Below are positions 24,215-32,252 of a stretch of DNA of 64,000 nt, one piece after another. The notes beneath the pieces are model-generated. The model was given only the letters and a program-made list of their open reading frames with translations. It ran no database searches and had not been told where the DNA came from. A program made the position numbers and the translations under genes. Numbering within the stretch: the first letter of the stretch is position 1; every line of letters starts with the position of its first letter. Source of the stretch: Nonomuraea cavernae (lineage in GTDB: Bacteria; Actinomycetota; Actinomycetes; Streptosporangiales; Streptosporangiaceae); assembly GCF_014646355.1 (NCBI RefSeq), contig NZ_BMNH01000012.1, positions 149,265-213,264 on the forward strand. The letters are read 5' to 3'.

Positions 24215-25006
24215 ATGACCGACGGTCCGCTCAGCCGTGTGAACACCGAGATCCCGAGTCCGGCCCGGATCTATGACCTGTGGCTGGGGGGCAAGGACAA
24301 CTACGAGATCGACCGCGTGGTGAGCGCGCAGATCCTCCAGGCGGTCCCCGAGCTGCCCATCCTGGCCAGGACGAACCGCGAGTTCCTCGGCCGGGCGGTG
24401 CGCCACATGGCCGCGGAGGCGGGGGTCCGGCAGTTCCTCGACGTCGGCACCGGGATCCCCACGGCCGACAACACCCACCAGGTCGCCCAGTCGGTCTCGG
24501 CCGACTGCAAGGTCGTGTACGTGGACAACGACCCGGCGGTGCTGGCCCACGCGCGGGCGCTGCTGCGCACCTCGGGGCAGGGCGACACCTGGTTCGTCGA
24601 CAGCGACCTGCGCGACCCCGACAAGATCATCGCTGCGGCGGGCGCGCATCTGGACTTCTCGCAGCCGATCGGGCTGGTGCTGCTCGGCGTGGTGGAGTTC
24701 CTGCCCGACAGCGACCGGCCCAAGGAGATCATCCAGCGGCTGATGGAGCCCATGGCCCCGGGCAGCCACCTGGCCATCTCCCACGGCCTGGTCGGCAAGC
24801 AGCTGGAGAAGGGGGTGCGCAGCTGGAACGAGAGCGGCGGCGCCCCGATCACGCTGCGCACCCACGAGGAGCTGACCGGCTTCTTCGATGGGCTGGAGCT
24901 GCTGGAACCGGGCGTGGTGGCGCTGCCGCGCTGGCGGCCCACGCCGGAGACGCTCTACGCCGACCGCGAGGCCGTCTACTACGCGGGCGTGGGTCGCAAG
25001 CCCTAG
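24215..25006 (+). CDS. DUF574-type SAM-dependent methyltransferase
   Basis: This 263-residue protein matches the actinomycete-specific S-adenosyl methyltransferase family once named DUF574. Characteristic segments are PSPARIYDLWLGGKDNYEID at residues about 14-33, RQFLDVGTGIPTADNTHQVA (SAM motif I), VVYVDNDPAVLAHARALL and VLLGVVEFLP. Its substrate is unknown for most members. It starts with ATG 7 nt after AGGAAGG. It is a single-gene unit between a terminator and a long intergenic region. Confidence 0.9.
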   Translation: MTDGPLSRVNTEIPSPARIYDLWLGGKDNYEIDRVVSAQILQAVPELPILARTNREFLGRAVRHMAAEAGVRQFLDVGTGIPTADNTHQVAQSVSADCKVVYVDNDPAVLAHARALLRTSGQGDTWFVDSDLRDPDKIIAAAGAHLDFSQPIGLVLLGVVEFLPDSDRPKEIIQRLMEPMAPGSHLAISHGLVGKQLEKGVRSWNESGGAPITLRTHEELTGFFDGLELLEPGVVALPRWRPTPETLYADREAVYYAGVGRKP

Positions 25007-25431
25007 TCAGGAAGAACGCCCCGGCGTCCTCCCCGATCCACTCACGGAAGCTGCAGGTGACGGGACGGGGGCGCCCACCGGCGACAGCTCGATGACACAG
25101 GACACGGTCCTGCCCCCATTGGTCAATCTCTGACGCGGGCCTTCCTGCGACGACTGCGGTCGTGGATGCAGCGGACAAAGTGCTCCGCCACCTCTCACCG
25201 TTTGTCTGTGAATCTCATTCGGCGCACGAGAACCCCCTCCATGTCATGGAGAACATGTACCGGAGAGCCTCATAAATCTATATCAGGAAAGATGCGGTCC
25301 GCACACACTCCTTAACTCAACTTGATCTTCCAGCGACCTGGATCCCAAGTTAGGCTGCGATGATCCACGCGTATTTCAGACCAGCGCAGCTCTGCCGGTC
25401 AGCGATACGCCCATCGCCCCAGGGAGAAGAA
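25007..25431. other. Intergenic region, 425 bp, with A/T-rich half
   Basis: The first part (25007-25180) is GC-rich and holds only short overlapping frames on both strands with no motif and poor codon bias. The second part (25200-25360) is clearly A/T-richer than the rest of the window, with runs such as CATAAATCTATATCAGG, and probably holds the promoter of the secreted-protein gene that follows. I see no RNA gene. Confidence 0.5.
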
Positions 25432-25809
25432 GTGTTGCGACGCTGGCAAAGCTGCGCCTTATCCATCTCGATCGCAGCCACATCGATCATGGCGACCTCC
25501 ACTCCTGCCCACGCCATAGAACGCTGCGTGAGCAACACGTGGGCCCTAGGCTGCTATGACGAAGTCGGCTATACGATCGAAGCCTGCGACAAGAATGCGG
25601 ACGGCAGGCGATCCGGAACATCCATCGACTCTTCCGACGGCTATACGGAAGTCTTTGACACGGACGGCGCCAACAATGGATGCACAGGCGAGAGCGCGTG
25701 GTTTGCGGCTCCCTTTCCTGGAACCATCTACACTCTCAGAGCCTGGCGCCAGAACGGCAACTACGGTTCTCAGGAAAATCCCGTCCAAGGCACCTACACG
25801 GCGAGCTGA
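25432..25809 (+). CDS. Small secreted protein with four cysteines
   Basis: This 125-residue protein has a signal peptide: basic LRRWQS, a hydrophobic stretch of ALSISIAATSIMATS type and a cleavage site after AHA near residue 28. The mature part is about 97 residues with four cysteines (CVSN, GCYDE, EACDK, GCTGE), enough for two disulfides, and is rich in Tyr, Asp and Gly. The GTG start follows AGGGAGAAGA; an adjacent TTG is an alternative. Base composition is less GC-biased than its neighbours, hinting at transfer. I do not recognise a family. Confidence 0.7.
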   Translation: MLRRWQSCALSISIAATSIMATSTPAHAIERCVSNTWALGCYDEVGYTIEACDKNADGRRSGTSIDSSDGYTEVFDTDGANNGCTGESAWFAAPFPGTIYTLRAWRQNGNYGSQENPVQGTYTAS

Positions 25810-25823
25810 GAGGCAGCAGAGGC

Positions 25824-26993
25824 GTGCGATCTGAGAAATTACCCGAGGCGCCCCACCGCGAATCCAGCAGGCGGAGGAGGAACATCCTCGCTCCACTCGC
25901 CCTGGTCGCAACGATCGCCGTGATGACCGCGGGCGCCGTGACGCTGGTATCCGGCATCTCCCCCGACTCGCAGGCGACCGGCACACGTGCGGCTACGGGC
26001 GCGGCGCCCCACGACGATGTGCGCACCGACATGGGCAACGACCCTCCTCGCAGCCTCATCGCCGCCGGACGCGTGGCGATGTCCGCCTACTGGACAGGCT
26101 CCTGGCAGGAGGTCGGCAAGGCGGAGCACAAAGTAAGCCGGGGAACGCTCAACACGACTGTCAAGCGGTTGACCCGCACATGGTTTGTATACAGTCCGCT
26201 AAACGACACGTACGAACAGACGCAATGGTCATGGGTGGACGTCGCCCCAGGACTACAGAAGGCCGCCGTTCTGGAGGGAGAACTTCCGTCGAAGCGGCTC
26301 GGTGTTCTCGACCTGTCCACCCGCAAAGTGCTCTCCTGGATCGATCTCCCACAAGGGGCCGCGAGTGCGACCTGGTCGCCCGACGGAAAGAACATCCTGG
26401 CCACCAGCTATGACCGGCACCCCGACGAGATCGAGTTCGTGAACGCCAATACGCGCTACGGGACGAAAGGCGTGAGTCCACGTAGCGGGTTCTTCATCGT
26501 GGACGCGACCACGATGACGGCGCGGTTCAATCCAGTGCCACGAGGCGACAAGCAGGCGGCGCATCCGCGAAATGACTTCCGCTGGGCTTCGCCCAACCTC
26601 ATCACCGGCGAAACCAACGACGCACTCTCCTTCGACCTGGACGGCGAGGCCCGTGCCATGCCCAGCGGCCACGTTGAGCTGTCGGAGGACAAGGCAGGGC
26701 GAGCCGGGCTGTCACCGAACGGAAAGCTGCTGGCGGGACCCGCGGGAATGCCGACCAAGGTCATCGACAGAGCCTCCGGCCTCGAAGCCGGAACCCAACC
26801 CGTTCTCGAGTTGCTCGCATGGGCCGACGACGAGCATCTGATCGCCCTCGGCTGCGAAGACAGGTGTGCGAACGAATTCCGCAACGCCCTCGTACTGGTC
26901 AGTGTGGACGGCAGGGAAGTCACCCGGCTGTCGTCCTATCGCGAGGACGGCGGTTCGGACGCGACGTGGCACCCCGTACTGACCCTCCGCTGA
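25824..26993 (+). CDS. Membrane-anchored beta-propeller-like protein
   Basis: This 389-residue protein has one N-terminal transmembrane helix (residues about 22-44, LAPLALVATIAVMTAGAV) after a basic stretch ESSRRRRN, so the bulk is outside the membrane. The extracellular part has propeller-type strands and SPDGKNILATS and SPNGKLLAGPAG motifs of the TolB/WD40-like kind. It starts 14 bp after the secreted cysteine protein, so the two are probably co-transcribed. Third codon positions are less GC-biased than in neighbouring genes. Function is unknown; a surface binding or sensing role is inference. Confidence 0.7.
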   Translation: MRSEKLPEAPHRESSRRRRNILAPLALVATIAVMTAGAVTLVSGISPDSQATGTRAATGAAPHDDVRTDMGNDPPRSLIAAGRVAMSAYWTGSWQEVGKAEHKVSRGTLNTTVKRLTRTWFVYSPLNDTYEQTQWSWVDVAPGLQKAAVLEGELPSKRLGVLDLSTRKVLSWIDLPQGAASATWSPDGKNILATSYDRHPDEIEFVNANTRYGTKGVSPRSGFFIVDATTMTARFNPVPRGDKQAAHPRNDFRWASPNLITGETNDALSFDLDGEARAMPSGHVELSEDKAGRAGLSPNGKLLAGPAGMPTKVIDRASGLEAGTQPVLELLAWADDEHLIALGCEDRCANEFRNALVLVSVDGREVTRLSSYREDGGSDATWHPVLTLR

Positions 26994-27004
26994 CCCAGGC
27001 GCTC

Positions 27005-27046
27005 ATTCCTGGTCGTCCATTCCTGGTCGTCCATTCCTGGTCGTCC
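27005..27046. repeat. 14-bp tandem repeat, three exact copies
   Basis: ATTCCTGGTCGTCC occurs three times without mismatch, starting 12 bp after the stop of the propeller-like gene. Perfect identity points to a recent expansion. It has no coding frame of its own. Confidence 0.9.
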
Positions 27047-27219
27047 TGCCTGTGTCGGGTGCACGAACGAGGTACGCGGAGGTCCGTCGCGGACGACGGC
27101 TCGCGCGGGGTCAGCTCAGCGGCTGACGGGGGATCAGCCCGGCGGCGGACGCGGCCGGGCGGGAGCGCTGCCTAACATCCAGCCGGACAGTGCCCCTCGG
27201 CCGGCCAGGAGGCCCCCGC

Positions 27220-27912
27220 ATGCTCAACAACTCGGTCCGCTTCAGACGCGTCGCGACCGGCTCCCTGCTGATCGTCGCGCCGGCGCTCCAGCTGATCGCG
27301 GTCATCGTCGACCCGGGCACCTGGGGCGACGACCGCGAGGCGGTCAGCTTCGGTGACAACCCGGCGCTCGCCCAGCTGCAGTCGGTGCTCTACCACTGGA
27401 GCTGGGTGCTCACCGCGATCGCCGCGTTCGGCCTGCTGCACCTGGTGCGCCGCAAGGCGGTCGTGCTCGGCCACATCGCCGGCACGATGACGATCGTCGG
27501 CTACATCAACCTGTCCGCCCTGCTGCTCACCGACCCGGTGGAGTGGTGGTTCGGCCGGCGCTACCCGGCCGAGGAGGCCCAGCGGCTGGCCGGCGAGGTC
27601 CTCGACCTGCCCGGCGTGATCTTCGGCTTCACGCTGCCGTGGACCTTCTTCGCGCTGCTCGGCCTCCCGCTGCTCATGATCGCCGTGTGGCGGGCCGGCG
27701 CGGCGCACTGGTGGATCCCGCTCACCGTCACGCTCGGCGGGCTCGCCGCGCAGTTCGTCCCGTACGGCCCGCTGATGGTCCCGCTGTGGGCGCTGCCCGC
27801 GCTGGCGCTCGGCGCGCTGGGCGTGCGGGTGCTGCGCATGAGCGACGACGACTGGATGGCGTACTACCCGGTTCCCGCCCCGCGGGCCGCCACGGCCGGC
27901 TCTTCCGCGTGA
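27220..27912 (+). CDS. Multi-pass membrane protein of unknown function
   Basis: This 230-residue protein has about six hydrophobic segments, for example TGSLLIVAPALQLIAVIV, WVLTAIAAFGLLHLV, HIAGTMTIVGYINLSALLL, FALLGLPLLMIAVW and PLWALPALALGALGV. It resembles uncharacterised actinomycete membrane proteins and has no recognisable catalytic motif. The ATG at 27220 lies 7 nt after AGGAGG. It is a single gene ending at a strong hairpin shared with the convergent transporter operon. Confidence 0.8.
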   Translation: MLNNSVRFRRVATGSLLIVAPALQLIAVIVDPGTWGDDREAVSFGDNPALAQLQSVLYHWSWVLTAIAAFGLLHLVRRKAVVLGHIAGTMTIVGYINLSALLLTDPVEWWFGRRYPAEEAQRLAGEVLDLPGVIFGFTLPWTFFALLGLPLLMIAVWRAGAAHWWIPLTVTLGGLAAQFVPYGPLMVPLWALPALALGALGVRVLRMSDDDWMAYYPVPAPRAATAGSSA

Positions 27913-27950
27913 TCCCCGGCGGCAGGTGCCCCGTCACCTGCCGCCGGGGA
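27913..27950. terminator. Bidirectional hairpin terminator
   Basis: TCCCCGGCGGCAGGTG and its perfect complement form a 16-bp stem with a 6-nt loop. It lies directly after the stop at 27912 and 11 bp from the convergent transporter gene, so it probably serves both. Confidence 0.88.
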
Positions 27951-27961
27951 CGTGGTGACGG

Positions 27962-29128
27962 CTACGAACCGGTGTGACCCACGGCCCGGGCGTAGAAGGA
28001 GCGGTCCACGTAGCGATCCTCCGGCAGGATCTCCGTGTACTTCACCGTCTTGAAGGCGATGAACACCTTCTGCTCCTCCTCGCCCGTCCCCTTGCGGATC
28101 TCCCAGTCGAAGGTGAGCGCGGGGGTGCGGGTCAGCGACTCGCGGGGCTGCTGGGTGCCGGCCACGATGGCGGCCAGCACGTTCTCCTTCTTGATGTAGT
28201 CGCCGTCCAGGTGGGTGTTGATGGTCCGGATGTAGGCGCGGACGAACGCCTGGAGCACCTCCGGCCGCTCCTCCAGCATCGACTTGCCGGTGTAGAAGCC
28301 GCCGAGCGGCTCGCCGGGCGCCTGCCCGCCGACCAGCACGTACTTGTCCGGGCTGCTGGCGGCGGTCAGCCAGTACGGGTCCAGCAGCCACGCGGTGTCG
28401 ATGGCCTTGTTGGCCAGGGCCGGCATCAGGTCCGTCGGCGGAAGCTGCTTGATCTGCATGTCCTGCAGCGAGGTGCCCGCCTCGGTCAGCGCCTTGTTCA
28501 TCGGGTAGGCGATGGCCGAGGCGGCCCCCACGGTGGAGCCGAGGGTCTTGCCCTTCAGTTCGGCCAGTTTCGGGTTCTGCGGGTCGGAGAAGATGTCGCG
28601 GCGGGCCCAGAGCCCGGTCTGCGGCTGGGACAGGTCGGCCGACTTAGGCTCGATGAAGTTGCCCAGGACCCACTTGATGGCCAGGCCCTGGTTCACCGCG
28701 TTGAACAGGCCGGCCTCGGTGCCCCCGTAGGAGATGTCGACCCGGCCGGCGGCCAGTTGCGGCATCGCGTCGGCGAACGGCAGCACCGAGAACTCGACCT
28801 TCAGGTTCTCCTTCTCGAACTCGCCCAGCTCCATCCCGACGAAGATCGGCGCGAGGCTGCTGGACCTCGACGCGGCCGTCATCCGGATGGTGGCGGGCTC
28901 CTTCAGCGGCTGGGGGGCGGGGCTGTTCGCCGCGCACCGCGCGACCCTCCGGGTCGGGCTCAGGTCGGCGGGATCGACGTACGAGTCCGCCCCGCAGCCC
29001 TCGACGGGCACGACGGCGCCCAGATCGGCGCGGGCCGCCACCGGCTCGTCGTCAGCGGCGCAGGCGGCCGTCGAGAGCAGCAACGCCCCGACTCCCAGCG
29101 CCGCGGCCAGGACACGTAATCTCGACAC
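27962..29128 (-). CDS. ABC transporter substrate-binding lipoprotein (sulfonate/taurine type)
   Basis: This 388-residue lipoprotein has a signal peptide ending in the lipobox STAAC (Cys near residue 23) and the SsuA/ThiY-like fold: IFVGMELGEFEKENLKVEF, GRVDISYGGTEAGLFNA and ELKGKTLGSTVGAAS. It binds the substrate outside the membrane for the permease and ATPase that precede it in the operon. A 40-residue insert rich in Pro, Ala and Cys follows the lipobox. Location next to a CoA-transferase/ketone catabolism block suggests an organic acid or sulfonate ligand; this is inference. Confidence 0.85.
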   Translation of the reverse strand: MSRLRVLAAALGVGALLLSTAACAADDEPVAARADLGAVVPVEGCGADSYVDPADLSPTRRVARCAANSPAPQPLKEPATIRMTAASRSSSLAPIFVGMELGEFEKENLKVEFSVLPFADAMPQLAAGRVDISYGGTEAGLFNAVNQGLAIKWVLGNFIEPKSADLSQPQTGLWARRDIFSDPQNPKLAELKGKTLGSTVGAASAIAYPMNKALTEAGTSLQDMQIKQLPPTDLMPALANKAIDTAWLLDPYWLTAASSPDKYVLVGGQAPGEPLGGFYTGKSMLEERPEVLQAFVRAYIRTINTHLDGDYIKKENVLAAIVAGTQQPRESLTRTPALTFDWEIRKGTGEEEQKVFIAFKTVKYTEILPEDRYVDRSFYARAVGHTGS

Positions 29129-29186
29129 AGGTTCCTCCAGTTGGGGGGCGTGAAGGCAGGACCGGGCAGCAGGGGCGCGTCGCCGG

Positions 29187-30026
29187 TCAGGACGGGATGA
29201 TCGCGTTGTCGTCGGCCGCCCACCGGATGAACAGGCGCCCGACGAGCTTCACCAGCAGGGCGAAGAGGTAGCCGATGGCGGCGACGAGCACGATGCCGAC
29301 GTAGCTCTGTTCGAGCAGCAGCAGGGTGCGGCCCTGCTCGATGAGGTAGCCGAGGCCCTGGTCGCTGATCACGAACTCGATGCCGACGAGCATGAGGACG
29401 GAGACCCCCGCGGCGATCCGCAGGCCGACGAAGATCTCCGGCAACGCGGCCGGGAGCAGCACGTGACGGAACATCTCCCACCGGTTGGCGCGCAGCATCA
29501 GGGCCGCCTCGCGGTAGCCGGTGGGCACCGCCATGACCGCCGACATGACCGAGATCCAGACGAAGAAGTACACTGTCATCGCGATCAGAACGACCACCGA
29601 CGTGTCACCGAAGCCGAAGATGGTCAGGAAGATGGGCAGCAGGGCCAGCTTGGGCACCGTGTACCACGCCCAGGAGAACGGTTCGAACGCCGCGCGCAGC
29701 ACCCGCGACATGCCCATCAGGAAGCCGACCACCAGCCCGGTGACGGCGCCCAGCAGGTATCCGAGGATGACGCGGCGCACGCTGGTGACGGTGGCCTCCA
29801 CCAGCCGGCCGTCCTCCCACAGCGCGGCGATGCCCGGGACGAGCCGGCTCGGCGGCGGGTAGAGGAACGGGTCGACCCATTCGAGGACGGCGCTGAGCTG
29901 CCACACCGCCACGAACAGCACCGGCACGGAGATCCCGAGCGCGATCTTGGTGGCGCTCCAGCGGCGCCGGGTGCGCACCGGATGCAGTTCGGCGACTCCG
30001 GGACGCCGGGTCAGCACGGTGCTCAA
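29187..30026 (-). CDS. ABC transporter permease (sulfonate/taurine type)
   Basis: This 279-residue inner-membrane permease is of the BPD_transp_1 family. It has about six transmembrane segments and the cytoplasmic coupling motif around REAALMLRANRWEMFRHVLLPAALPEIF (EAA loop, residues about 180-210). The start was set at TTG 30026, which overlaps the stop of the ATPase gene (TTGA), implying translational coupling; a GTG at 30017 is an alternative. Confidence 0.87.
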   Translation of the reverse strand: MSTVLTRRPGVAELHPVRTRRRWSATKIALGISVPVLFVAVWQLSAVLEWVDPFLYPPPSRLVPGIAALWEDGRLVEATVTSVRRVILGYLLGAVTGLVVGFLMGMSRVLRAAFEPFSWAWYTVPKLALLPIFLTIFGFGDTSVVVLIAMTVYFFVWISVMSAVMAVPTGYREAALMLRANRWEMFRHVLLPAALPEIFVGLRIAAGVSVLMLVGIEFVISDQGLGYLIEQGRTLLLLEQSYVGIVLVAAIGYLFALLVKLVGRLFIRWAADDNAIIPS

Positions 30027-30868
30027 GGCCGGTCCTTTCCCGCGTCGAACTGGGCGACGACCTCCGAGTGCAGGCTCGTCCACAGCTCGCCGCGTAACTT
30101 GGCGAAGAGGGCGTCGGTACGGATCGCGCTGGACCGGGGGCGTTCGAACGGCACGTGGATGTCGGCGATGACGCGGCCGGGGCGCGCGCTCATCACGACG
30201 ACGCGGTCACCGAGCAGCAGTGCCTCCTCAAGGCTGTGCGTCACGAACACCACCGTGCGCCGGCGGGCCTGCCAGATCGCCAGCAGTTCGTCCTGCAGCA
30301 CCTCGCGCAACTGGGCGTCGAGGGCCGCGAACGGCTCGTCCATCAGCAGGACCTCGGGATCGATGGCCAGCGCGCGGGCGATGGAGACCCGCTGGCGCAT
30401 GCCACCGGAGAGAGCTCCGGGGTAGACGTCCGCGAAGTCGGTCAGTCCGAGGCGGGCCAGCCAGTCGTCCACGATCTCGCGCCGATCGGCGGTCGGACGG
30501 CCGCTGAGCCGCAGGCCGAGCTCCACGTTGGCCCGCACCGTCTTCCAGGGATAGATCCCGTAGTCCTGGAAGACCATGGCGATCGGGATGCGGTGATCGC
30601 CGGACACCTCGATCGCCACCTCTCCCGCGGAGGGCGCGAGCAGCCCAGCGATGATCTTCAGAAGGGTCGATTTGCCGCAACCCGACGGGCCCACCACACA
30701 GAGGAACTCGTCGTCGCCGATGGACAGGTCGACCGGCCCCAGCGCGTGGACGGCCGAACGCCCGGTGGTCACGAAGGATCGGGACGCCTCCCGGACGGTG
30801 ATGCGGGGCGCCGCCGGCGGCCCCTCGCCAGGTGCACCTGAAGGGGTGAGCTGGCCGATGTGATCCAT
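30023..30868 (-). CDS. ABC transporter ATPase (sulfonate/nitrate/taurine type)
   Basis: This 281-residue ATPase has Walker A GPSGCGKST near residue 61, the Q-loop FQDYGIYPW, the signature LSGGMRQRVSIARAL, Walker B VLLMDEPFAALD and the switch His in VTHSLEEA. It is the first gene of the operon ATPase-permease-binding protein and is divergent from a CoA-transferase gene across an A/T-rich interval with a palindrome. Confidence 0.92.
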   Translation of the reverse strand: MDHIGQLTPSGAPGEGPPAAPRITVREASRSFVTTGRSAVHALGPVDLSIGDDEFLCVVGPSGCGKSTLLKIIAGLLAPSAGEVAIEVSGDHRIPIAMVFQDYGIYPWKTVRANVELGLRLSGRPTADRREIVDDWLARLGLTDFADVYPGALSGGMRQRVSIARALAIDPEVLLMDEPFAALDAQLREVLQDELLAIWQARRRTVVFVTHSLEEALLLGDRVVVMSARPGRVIADIHVPFERPRSSAIRTDALFAKLRGELWTSLHSEVVAQFDAGKDRP

Positions 30869-30913
30869 GGGTCTCCCTGACGGTCCGTCGTCTGCGGAGG
30901 TGACTCGTCCAAG

Positions 30914-30939
30914 CTATCTTGTTATTATATAGAAGATAG
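30914..30939. promoter_or_regulatory. A/T-rich palindrome between transporter and CoA-transferase
   Basis: CTATCTT and AAGATAG form a perfect 7-bp inverted repeat around a 12-nt A/T-rich centre with TTATTATATA. In this very GC-rich window such a segment is probably the shared promoter/operator of the two divergent units. The octamer ACTATCTT found on the minus strand here (30933-30940) also occurs at 37472-37479 in the other divergent promoter of the block. Confidence 0.55.
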
Positions 30940-30976
30940 TAATCTTGTGAGTTCAAGTCAACGATCAGGAGTCAAA

Positions 30977-32203
30977 ATGGCGGTGCGCCTGCTGGACGGT
31001 GTCCGGGTCGTGGAGTTCGCCCTCCTCGAAGCGGGAGGCGTCGGCACCGTGCTGGCCGACCTCGGCGCCGACGTGGTGAAGGTCGAACGTCCCGGCGAGG
31101 GCGACTACATCCGCAAGGTCGGCTGGCCGTTCGTCCAGGGCGTGTCCCTCATGCACCATCACCTCGGCCGCGGCAAGCGCAGCGTCACCATCGACATCCA
31201 GCGGCCCGAGGGGGCCCGCGTGGCCGAACGCCTCATCGGGGCGAGCGACATCGTGATCGAGGGGATGCGCCCCGGCGTCCTCACCCGGCGCGGGCTCGGC
31301 CCCGGCGCGATGCGCGAGCGCCACCCGGCGCTGGTCTGGTGCACGGTGTCCGGCTACGGCACCACCGGACCGTACGCCGACCTCGCCGCGCACGGCGTCG
31401 CGTTCGACGCGTGGGCCGGCGGGCTCCGCCTCGGCACCACCGAGCAGGGCTTCTCCTCGGCCGAGCTGAACGTGCCGCTCGGCACCCGGGTGGCGCCGCT
31501 GCTGGCCGCGAGTGCGATCCTGGCAGCGACCCTGCGCGCGGGCCGGACCGGGCAGGGCTGCGCGATCGACATCGCGCAGTGCGAGGCCGCGGCCGCGGTG
31601 GACTGGCTCACGATCGAGGGGCACCGGGCGCACCTGCGGCCCGAGACGGAGGTGACCGGCAACCCCGCCGACGGCGGCGTGCGCCGCGAACCCGGCACCG
31701 CGGGGATGGGCGACAGCGTGCGCTACCAGGTCTACCGCAGCTCCGACGGCCACGTGCTGTTCATGGCGAGCGAGCGCAAGTTCTGGGAACGGTTCTGCCG
31801 GGCGGTCGGCCGGACCGACCTGCTCGGTGACCGCGACGGCGAGGAGGTCGCCGACCACGCGCTCGGCGACCACCGGCTGCGGGCCGAGCTCACCGAGGTC
31901 TTCCTGACCCGGTCCACCGCCGACTGGGTCGAGGTCGGCCTCACCGCCGACGTGCCGATCGCGCCGGTCAACTCGCCCGCCACGCTGCCCGCCGACCCCC
32001 ACTTCGCCGCCCGGACGGCGTGGCTGCCCGCCCAGGAGTACGGCGCCGACCTGCTGCCCCTGCCGGTGCACCTGACCGGCGAGGAGATGGCGCGGCCGGC
32101 GCCGGCGGCCACGCCCGGCCTGCACACCGACGAGGTGCTGGGCGAGCTGGGCGTGAGCGCCGGCGAACTGACCGCCCTGCGCGAGTCGGGCGTCCTCGGT
32201 TAG
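30977..32203 (+). CDS. CaiB/BaiF family CoA-transferase
   Basis: This 408-residue class III CoA-transferase moves CoA between carboxylic acids. It has the family segments VLADLGADVVKVERPGEGD, KRSVTIDIQRPEG, WCTVSGYGTTGPYAD (GXG region), and a C-terminal SPATLPADPHFAARTAW. The expected catalytic Asp position lies in the region around AAHGVAFDAWAGG; I see an Asp there, consistent with activity. ATG at 30977 follows CAGGAG. It is divergent from the ABC transporter and convergent with the HyuB gene. It may activate an acid produced or imported by its neighbours. Confidence 0.87.
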   Translation: MAVRLLDGVRVVEFALLEAGGVGTVLADLGADVVKVERPGEGDYIRKVGWPFVQGVSLMHHHLGRGKRSVTIDIQRPEGARVAERLIGASDIVIEGMRPGVLTRRGLGPGAMRERHPALVWCTVSGYGTTGPYADLAAHGVAFDAWAGGLRLGTTEQGFSSAELNVPLGTRVAPLLAASAILAATLRAGRTGQGCAIDIAQCEAAAAVDWLTIEGHRAHLRPETEVTGNPADGGVRREPGTAGMGDSVRYQVYRSSDGHVLFMASERKFWERFCRAVGRTDLLGDRDGEEVADHALGDHRLRAELTEVFLTRSTADWVEVGLTADVPIAPVNSPATLPADPHFAARTAWLPAQEYGADLLPLPVHLTGEEMARPAPAATPGLHTDEVLGELGVSAGELTALRESGVLG

Positions 32204-32252
32204 CACCATCACGCGCACGGGCGTGTAGCACGTACGGTGCAGGCGGCCGAGG

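Noticed and set aside
24849..25198. Short minus-strand frames after the methyltransferase gene
   Set aside because: No ribosome site, weak codon bias and no recognisable motif.
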